A stretch of DNA of 64,000 bases from assembly GCF_032362555.1 (NCBI RefSeq), contig NC_083517.1, forward strand, positions 6,158,001 through 6,222,000, given 5' to 3'. Of the stretch, positions 11,001 to 20,000 are shown one piece after another. Source of the DNA: Amyelois transitella (Eukaryota > Arthropoda > Insecta > Lepidoptera > Pyralidae). The translations under genes and the position numbers were made by a program. Each line of letters opens with the position of its first letter. Position 1 is the first letter of the stretch. The notes under the pieces are model-generated. The model saw only the letters and a list, made by a program, of their open reading frames with translations. It made no database searches and was not told the origin of the DNA.

Positions 11001-14000
11001 TGTGATGGCATTATTACATCTACACAATTTTCTCCGAAGAAATGATGAATCGAGGCATTTATACGAATACTACGCGTTTCAAGGTGATAGAAGAAATGCC
11101 ACAAATGACGTGGGAATAAACGTAGGAGAGGCTGAAGAAACTAACGCTGAAAATGCAAATATTGAACCAATAATGCTGTACAATTTTTCGCCCGGTGAAA
11201 TTGTCAGGGATGAATTTGCTGAGTATTTCTGCTCGCATCAAGGAAAAGTTCCTTGGCAAAATAAGTATTAAAATTTATTAATATGTACTAAAATCAGTGT
11301 AGCTAGCTAGATTTGTGTTGATAATTAAATAAATATGTTGTAGTATAGATTTTAGTTTTTTATTTACTACTAACTAGCAACCCGGCCCGGCTTCGCACGG
11401 GGATTTCTTACAATTATGTTTTGTATGAAAAAACTTTCGAGAATAAACTGTTTGAATATAATGTAAACTGCAATTAATTTCGTTGAATAAAACAAATACA
11501 AATGCTAACTTTGTTTTATACTATGTAGTCTAGGTACACTAATCTACACTAATATTATAAAGAGGGAAACTTTCTTTGTTTGTTTGGTTGTAATGAATAG
11601 GCTCAAAAACTACTGGACTTATTTTGATGAAATTTGAAAGATAGACTAAACCTTTAGGAGTAACATAGGCAATTTAAAAAAAATCCCAGGAACAAACATT
11701 TTAATAACATAGCAATCGACCGGGGCTTCGGTTGCGTTAAATTTCCTTTATTTTAACGTAATGCTGCACTGAAAACTATGTTGGCCGTCGTATTTGTAAG
11801 TGGCAACAAAACATATTGATTTTCTGGAGATCCTACTCGAGAAAGAGCAACATATAATTGCCCATGCGAAAAGCACTCCTTTCTGAGGTCGATGCCAACA
11901 ATCGAAAATGTTTGTCTCTGGGATTTATTTATAGTGAGGGCAAATGAGACCTTTACAGGAAACTGTAACCTTTCAAAGTATATACTTAGGTAAATCCGTC
12001 GGTATCATTGGGATCCCTATCGGTAATGTAACTATTGGATTTTTGCATGTTAAGCCGATTTTAATTAGAAGTACCGGTTTAAAAAAATTACATAAATATA
12101 CACCCTCAATAAAAAATTTATTTAATTCGAAAACGCAATCATTCACTTTTAATTTTTTTAATAGCGCCATCTGTCGTTCCATACTATAAACTGGCAAAAT
12201 TTCAAATTTTAATAAAAATTTTTGCATGTTAAGCCGATTTTAATTAGAAGTACCGGTTTAAAAAAATTACATAGAAATACACCCTCAATAAAAAAAAATA
12301 TTTAATTCGAAAACGCAATCATTCAAATTTAATTTTTTTAACAGTGCCATCTGTCGTTCCATACTATAAACTGGCAAAATTTCAAATTTTAATAAAAAAA
12401 TTTTGCATGTTAAGCCGATTTTAAATAGAAGTACCGGTTTAAAAAAATAACATAAAAATACACCTTTAATAAAAAAAAATATTTAATTCGAAAACGCAAT
12501 TATTCACATTTTAATTTTTTTAATAGCGCCCTCTGTCGTTCCATACTATAAACGGGCAAAATTTCAAATTTTAATAAAAATTAATCAAAATGTCAATGAA
12601 TATAAGAAATATTTTCTAAAAATCAATAAAAATAAATAAAATGAAAAAAAAAAAACTTACACACGGGTACCACGGATCGAACCATCGACATCGACATCAA
12701 CTATATGACCCTTGGCATTTACCACTGAGCTATTGAATGATACTTACAGGTGGCGAAATTTTGAATAGGATTCTTATAAATTTTTCTTTTCAACCTCATT
12801 TGGTCTTTTCTTAAAGTCAAATTTAAAAAACCTATTTTTTATTGCATAACATTAATAACATAAGCTACTGTCCAAATTTCGCTTTTATAGCTTCTATGGT
12901 TTAGGCTGGGCATTGATTAGTAAAAAATCATCGGTCCGCGCGCAGTTTCACCCGCGTGGACTACAAACAATGCCCAGCAGTGGGATAAAAAGTAGCCTAT
13001 GTTACTCCTGAAGGTTAAGTCTATCTCTGTGCCAAATTTCATTCAAATCGGTCCAGTAGTTTTTGAGTTTATTCGTTACAAACAAAAAAACAAAAAAACA
13101 AATCTTTCCTCTTTATAATATTAGTTTGGACTAGCTTCCCGCCCCGTGTCTTCGCCCGCACTTTATTAGATTTTCAACTAAGTAAATCGGTTTAGCGGCT
13201 TTGACGTGAAAAGGTAACAGACAGACAGATACTTTCGCAAGGATAAGGGTTACATGGATGGGATGGATAAGGAGAATGGATATTATCAGTTAATCTAATC
13301 TATAACACAGATACACTTAACATAGACAGAAAAGGCCATTTATAATTGTGTAGACAACTTACCATTTGCGAATCCATAGTCTTGCGAGGTTTATTTCTGG
13401 ATGATAAAAATAATAAAGATTTGTAGGCGAACCATTTCGAAGTAAATGATTCATCGGCCCCAGATCCACTCTTTTTGCTGTCTTGTTCTTTCTTTTTTTC
13501 CCTTAAAAAATGACTTTGGAGGTTTTTAATTTTTCTCTCAACTTCAACTTTTTCGACTTCAAACTTTGCTGCAATTTCTACTAAGGCATCATGTCTTTTG
13601 ATTTTATTTTTATAGAATTCGTCTTTTGAATCCCATAACAACGGGTAAGACCGATAGCACTCGATAAATTGGATTGTTTTTTCCTGCGACCACTCCATTT
13701 TACGTGTGTATACTACGACAAGCATGTACAAAATGACCACAAACATTCAGAGACGACGCCGACGCGTGACGCCCGAATGAAAACCGAATTGTGCCGATTG
13801 AACCCGAATGAACTACGTATATACCCGATCGGCACAAGCCGAATGAAACCGAATGTTGTAGTAGTAGTTGCGAGTCGGCTTTTTCGTTCCACAAATACCG
13901 TTCGGCAGTTGCCGAATCGAATGATGCGTTTACTCGAATGAACTACCCGATCGGCACAAGCCGAATAAAGCCGAACAAGTGCAGTGATTACTTCGGGTCG

Positions 14001-17000
14001 GCTTTGTTGATCGACAAATGCTGCCGAACCGACAGTGCCGACCCGCCTATGTGTGTAGCAACCCTCACGTAGCTTTGACATCGTAAGTACATACGATATT
14101 TTTTAGCAGTATTTGGCTACTTATTATGCTACGGGTGCTACGAGCGAGCTATGTCATTTACAAAATGTTATTTATTTATTTAAACTTCATTGCACAAAAT
14201 ACAAATGTATAGCACAATTGTCGGACTTAATGCTGGAAGCATTATCTAACAGTCAACCTAATTGTGTTACCTAATTGAACTGTTGTAAATTTATGTGGTG
14301 TAGGTAACATTATTTGTATAATTTTGCACTGACTGATCTTTCTTTTTATATGAAAGTCATACAATTCGTTACTGATAGGGCATTACCTTTCTGTAAAACT
14401 CATTCAAAAGTGGGCAGTAAAGAAAAGGTATACCCCATGGAGGTATAGTTAACCTAAGTACTTAATAAGTATTATACCTTAAGGTACGGTATCTCAACAC
14501 GGAACCTTTCTGCGTACGTCTGTAAATGGAATAGTTAGTTACTGGCAAGACCCACGAATGTCAGTACATTCTGTCCTTGCATGGGTAAAAATAACGCAAT
14601 GGCGTGTGCCGCTCAATCAGGGAACCACAGGGAGAGTAATCTGTGCTACAAGTTTCCAGTTGGTACAATTGCGGCATTGTCGTAGTCGTAGATAATAGGG
14701 CCTAGACTGGCTATTCTTTATTCGACAAAGGAGATTTTAAATTTGATAATCGTTGAGAATCTTAATTTTTTGCAGTGTCTCTAGTTCGAAAGGTATTCAT
14801 TTATTTTCTAAATAAGAAGAAAGCTTTCTTGATATATAATCATTTAAATATAATTAGTATTAAAATTAGAAAAGGAATTTTCTTTTCTCCAAGGTTCACC
14901 TTATAATTTGAATAAGCCTTTCTAAAATATTTTAGCAGGAAGTGACCATATTTTCACTTTTATACCATACAGAAAAAATAAACAGTCTGCTTGAGAACCT
15001 CTCTTTTTTAAAGCCAGTTAATAACTAGCATCTAGAGAAGTCTACACATACCCAATAATCATTCAGTGCGAGACTTAGCTTTTTCGAGCAAAGTACATTT
15101 GCATGCATTTATTCATTACGATTACTATCACTTGTAAATTAATATGGCAGTATCATTTGCATTTGGAAACAGCACAAAATTACACGTTAGAAACAAGTTT
15201 ACACTTTCTCTCTAAACAGCAGGTAGGTGATGCCAATATTATTCTCAATGTTGAAATGGTATAAGTCAGCACCCATCCCAAGCTTGCTTGAAATAATTGT
15301 TGTGTTTTTATTAATCCCTTCTAATAAGAAGGCGCTTGAATGCCACCAAGCGGCCTGCTAATTGATAATATCACATCTCTACACATCTCAAGAGCCAGGA
15401 CAATTGCCGGCTTCCTGTTGCTGTACTGTGAATCGTACACCTACTGACCAACCTAGAATCGCGTGATAAAAAATACAAAAAGAAGCTAATTACGGTATAA
15501 ATTGAGTAAAAAACTACTTGGTGCGTATCAGTTATAAGTATTTGATAAGTCACGTTTGGGTTGACTGCCAAGCCCTAATTGATATTCATTCTGCATGAAG
15601 CATTTGTTTCGCCAAGTCTCGAAACTACATCGGAACACAATTTGGTGCTTAAATGTGACTAAACCAATAAACAAACAACTTCCTATGTTTGTTTGTTGTC
15701 GAGAAAAGAGGTTTTATTAAATAAATTGGTGTATGATATGGGTCACACACAAGCAACACAAGATGAGAGAATTTGGACGCTACAAGGCAAAGGTTTCCTG
15801 TCTACCAGTCAAATTTGAATGAAGGGCTGTCCTGATTATGCTAAATCGGGGTCGGGGGAAGTTATTTTACGCTTGGGATGTCAAGGACCAAGTGGCGCTA
15901 ATCGGGATTTGCCGACTGTATAGGTATCATGTGTGCAACGGCGATTTAACCGACTGCCGAACAAGCCGCATTCTAACTGCATCTTCAATTTTTTGTTTAG
16001 TTCCGGACTGAACACCTAAGAATTTACTTAATAGGCTAGTCCCTATTAAGTAAAAATAGGTATATTAGTGATATGAATGAGTGCTAAATGTTAACGCGAT
16101 AGATTTTCTTTTGTGCAGCGCCTAGTTAAATTACATAAAAGTTTTAGGTGCCAAAGTATATAAACTAACATTTGTATCATTTTCAAATCTATCTATACAT
16201 ATAATATATAATATACATATAATAAAACAGTAAAAATATTTTGTCTGTACATTTAGTATTTTTGACTGAAATGGGTAGAGGGACACTTAAAATGAATAAT
16301 AGAAAGCAAAAATATTTTTTTTTAATTTCTTGTCTGTCTGTATGTATGATCACGATTATCTCCGAAAGTACTGAACCGATTTACTTGAAACTTTCACCAA
16401 TTGCTTTGTTTTAACTCAGAAGAACATTTAAAGTTTGTTTCATCAAAATCGGTTTACTAAAAAAAAAGTTATCGACATTTGAATGAACTCAAGGCAAACA
16501 AGTTACGAAATTTGAAATTTTAAGTCATTATCATTGTACAACAGCATAATACCTACTTATAATATATAAATATAAGAGAAAATGAGTTTGATAATATTTT
16601 GGTTTTGCCGCACATAACATGCGTAATTCTCATGTAAAAAGATTTTTTGTCTGTTAGTCTACTTTAGTATAGTGTGGTTCCCGGCACCAATACAAAAAAG
16701 AAAAGGACCACTCCATCTCTTTCCCATGGATGTATTTAAAGGCGACTATGGGATAGGCTTACAAACTTGGGATTCTTTTTTAGGCGATGGATAATTTACG
16801 CGGACGAAGTCGCGGGTAACAGCTAGTACTTACATAAAATTGGTACCTAATCATATAATTTTTATTTCAGGGTGAGATGATATTCTCATGGTACAGCATC
16901 GACGGCGAGGCGTCTGCTCGAGTGGCGGACCGTTGGGGCGGTAGAGTGAGGCGTGTGGGAGATGGGAGACTGGGCTTGGGCAGGGGCTCCATCAACGTCA

Positions 17001-20000
17001 GTGCAGTCAGAGAAACCGACGCAGGCCTATACCGTTGCCGGGTCGCCTTCCCTAATAGAACTCCTCCAGAGAGGAACAACGGCACTTTCTACTACCTTGA
17101 TGTCGATGGTGATTATAACCTTTTCAAGATTAAGTGCATATAGGTTCTAGGTTAATTATCTCTTTTTTAAGAGTTACTAAATGTACCTATCTAAGTATGT
17201 ATTTTTTTTAATTATACATGCCTGACTAAAATTATTCATTTATTGATTTATATGTAGTACATATGTAGTTTTAGACGTATTGAATTCTTGCATACTCTGT
17301 TGCCAGTTTATCGGTGAACATCCCAATACTACACTCTACTCATAAGATACTCATTAGGTATTCTTTAGCAAGGCAAAGTGGAATCTGACTACTCCGAGAT
17401 GGATTTATTATTCACTTCGCCTGCCTATTTGAGACTGTAGAGTGAGGCGTGTGAGAGATGGAAGGCTGGGCTCAGGCCGTAGTTGACGAGCTGACTTTTC
17501 TGCAAAAACGTCCTTTAGGTACCGCTGTCGAGTCGCTTTCTCCAATAGAACGCCGTCAGAGAGGAACAATGGCATAAGGAGACATTTAGTTTAGTGTGTA
17601 CTGTCTCTTGCAAGCTTACTAGGTTGCCGCCCGTAGACACCTCCATAACCTAAAACCAACACTCCATACACTGAATGCACGTACAAAATTATAGGTACTT
17701 TGCAAGAGCAAAGTAGAATAGGACTTTATTATTTACCTACATATGTATATGGACGGACCCGGCCTCAAAGCGCATTACCTACAGCGAAACTGGGAACACT
17801 TTTGTAATAGCAACAGAGAGAATAAAAATAACTAGAATATTTTCATTAATATTTTGTTAATCTCTCTAGGTGGTAATTTAATCGTGACGCCGCCAATGAA
17901 TATGACGGTTTTGGAGGGAGAACGAGCAGAGTTCGAATGCCAGCCCAAACTACCAGAGTCAATTGTCGAATGGTATGGAGAAATGTCATTCAAGTTTTCC
18001 CATAAAGCTTCTTAAAATAAGTTTAAGTAGTTTTACTATTAAAGAGCGAAAAGGAGATTTTTGTTTGGCCTACCACGAAAGACCGTGTTCGTCGATTCTA
18101 AGGCAAACTTCATACATCTATCTTTTAAAGCTCTGCCTCTAACTTGTCATGAGTGTGAGGTTGTTTGACGAGCTCAAAGCGTTTCACTGCTTCTGATGGT
18201 ACTATTAGGGACTCTTCTAAAAATATAATTCAGTATAGTTGTGTCTGTATAACAACATTTTGCGGTATTTCAGGTATAAAGATGGCATGTTATTAGAACA
18301 AATGCCCGAACTAGCAAGTCGATGCGAGTTGGCGATAAATGGGAGCCTGGTTTTGCGGCGGGCCATCAGCACTGACGCGGGCGAGTTCCAGTGCCGTGTC
18401 AATGCTCCGGACGAGCAGCAGCAAAGCGCCAGCGCGTATCTCGACGTGCAATGTAAGAATTTTTTATGGTTCATCTTAAGATTTTCGGTCGGCGTACAAC
18501 GGTCGGTGGTCAAATCGGTAAGATGCTCGGTCAAAACGCGTGTTGTTCATAAATGCACCGGTTTCAATCCATCGCGGCCATGTCCCACTGATTGTTTGCG
18601 AAGTTATGTACATTAGTTTGAATACTAACCGATGCTCTTACGGTGAGAGAAACATCGTGAGGAAACCTGTACATTCAGGCAGCTGGGTGTGCAACCATAT
18701 GATCCAATACGGGTTAGGTTCCTCTGCAAAGCTTGCGAAGGTCAGATGGAAGTCGCTTCGTGTTATCCAATCCAGGATCCGTGGTCAAGGGTTTACTCCG
18801 GTCCTCTCCAGAGTGGTGAGGAAGCAACCAGCACTATAGCCAGGAGAAAGACATTCCAGTAAGTGCGAAATTTCGATTTTATATTTCACGTGTCTCTAAG
18901 TTTATCTATAATGAGGCCTCGAAGCATAACGTTTCAGGAAGAAAGTAGAAAGAGACAAATCAAGAATACAAAAAAGAAAGGTCCAAGGGTTGAAATATTT
19001 AATGAATGTATATTGTTACAGATAAGGCGAAAGTAGTGTACTCGCCATCGGAACGGTTCTTAGCGTTGGGCAAGCCAGCCAGTCTGGATTGCCACTTCAG
19101 CGCCAATCCGCCACTCACAAACCTGCGATGGGAGAAAGATGGCTTCCTCTTTGACCCCTACAACGTTCCCGGCGTCTTCTACAGCAGGAACGGTAGTCTG
19201 CTCTTTAATAAGGTTAGAACTAAATGATTATTGAATTTTCTCGTTATTAACCTTTTAGTCTTGGAGAAAACCCTGATATTTCATCATCTAACATGATTTG
19301 ATTTTTCTTATAGGTGGACGAATCACACGAAGGGCTGTACTCATGCACGCCTTACAACGCGTTGGGTTCCGAAGGTGGATCTGGTGCAGTGCGCGTGCAC
19401 GTGCTCCGACCTCCGTCGCTGGCTGCGCGTCCACAGCCACTTTACGTCGCACGACGAGGCGACCGCGTCACCATGCCGTGCTCGGTGGCAGTGGATCAGC
19501 GGCATGACCAACCTACAGTTGTATGGACACGAGTAAGCTACTATAATTTTGTAAGGACACAGCAGTTTTTTCAGTCAGCATTCACGGTCTTGACCTATTT
19601 GAGTCCCGGCCCTCTGCCAGTCACTAGAGTTGTGCTGACTGATTAACTGACAATATATTTTTGCATTACGTGATTATTACTTGTACGCAGACGAAGCCGA
19701 ATGCGTAATCTATAAGTAGGTAGTTAGATACTGCTGTGCTTTTGTTCATACGGAACCCCTTGAAATACTTTATCGTTTTTTCTTCTCTAAAAATGTCTGG
19801 TTTTATGTGGTTATAGAATGACGGCAACCCTTTGCCAGAAGGGCGGTACTCCGTTGACGGCGGTAACCTAACGATCAACTCGGTTGATGAAACGGATCGC
19901 GGTGTATACGTGTGTGCGGTTAGCAACGCGGCAGCTTCAGTGGCTATGGAGACAGAGCTGATGGTCGAGAATGTGCCTCCTCGCGCACCACACAACCTTA

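Larger units (their letters stand above)
11385..13130 (-). mobile_element. Degraded Helitron nested in the Harbinger element
   Basis: Read on the minus strand, it opens TCCAAACTAATATTATAAAG at 13130, a lepidopteran Helitron-type 5' end. It ends near 11394 with CCCGTGCGAAGCCGGGCC (GC-rich hairpin) and CTAG followed by T, the Helitron 3' signature. Inside are a helicase C-terminal fragment (12045-11753), three 180-bp tandem repeats and a tRNA-like SINE head. The TTATAAAG-type leader also recurs in the opposite orientation at about 11549-11645, so the region is composite. Confidence 0.7.
8855..14064 (+). mobile_element. Complete PIF/Harbinger DNA transposon (5.2 kb)
   Basis: Terminal inverted repeats begin GGGTTGCTACACACATA at both ends (8855-8871 and 14048-14064). 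They continue imperfectly as GC-rich GCCGA-type sequence. The 3-bp direct repeats TCA at 8852-8854 and 14065-14067 fit the 3-bp target duplication of this superfamily. Inside are a DDE transposase (9147-11271, plus) and a MADF/Myb-like protein (13698-9922, minus), the two proteins expected of an autonomous PIF/Harbinger element. No stop or frameshift was seen in either, so the copy may be recent. Subterminal direct repeats occur on both sides. About 1.75 kb of Helitron DNA has inserted downstream of the transposase gene. The element sits in intron 1 of the borderless-like gene. Confidence 0.9.

Noticed and set aside
12043..12583. CRISPR-like array from three regular repeats
   Set aside because: Units are contiguous, 180 bp long and without spacers, in a eukaryotic Helitron context.
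18239..18839. Open frames continuing past borderless-like exon 4
   Set aside because: They run through a splice donor at 18453 into a tRNA-derived SINE; the in-phase exon model excludes them.
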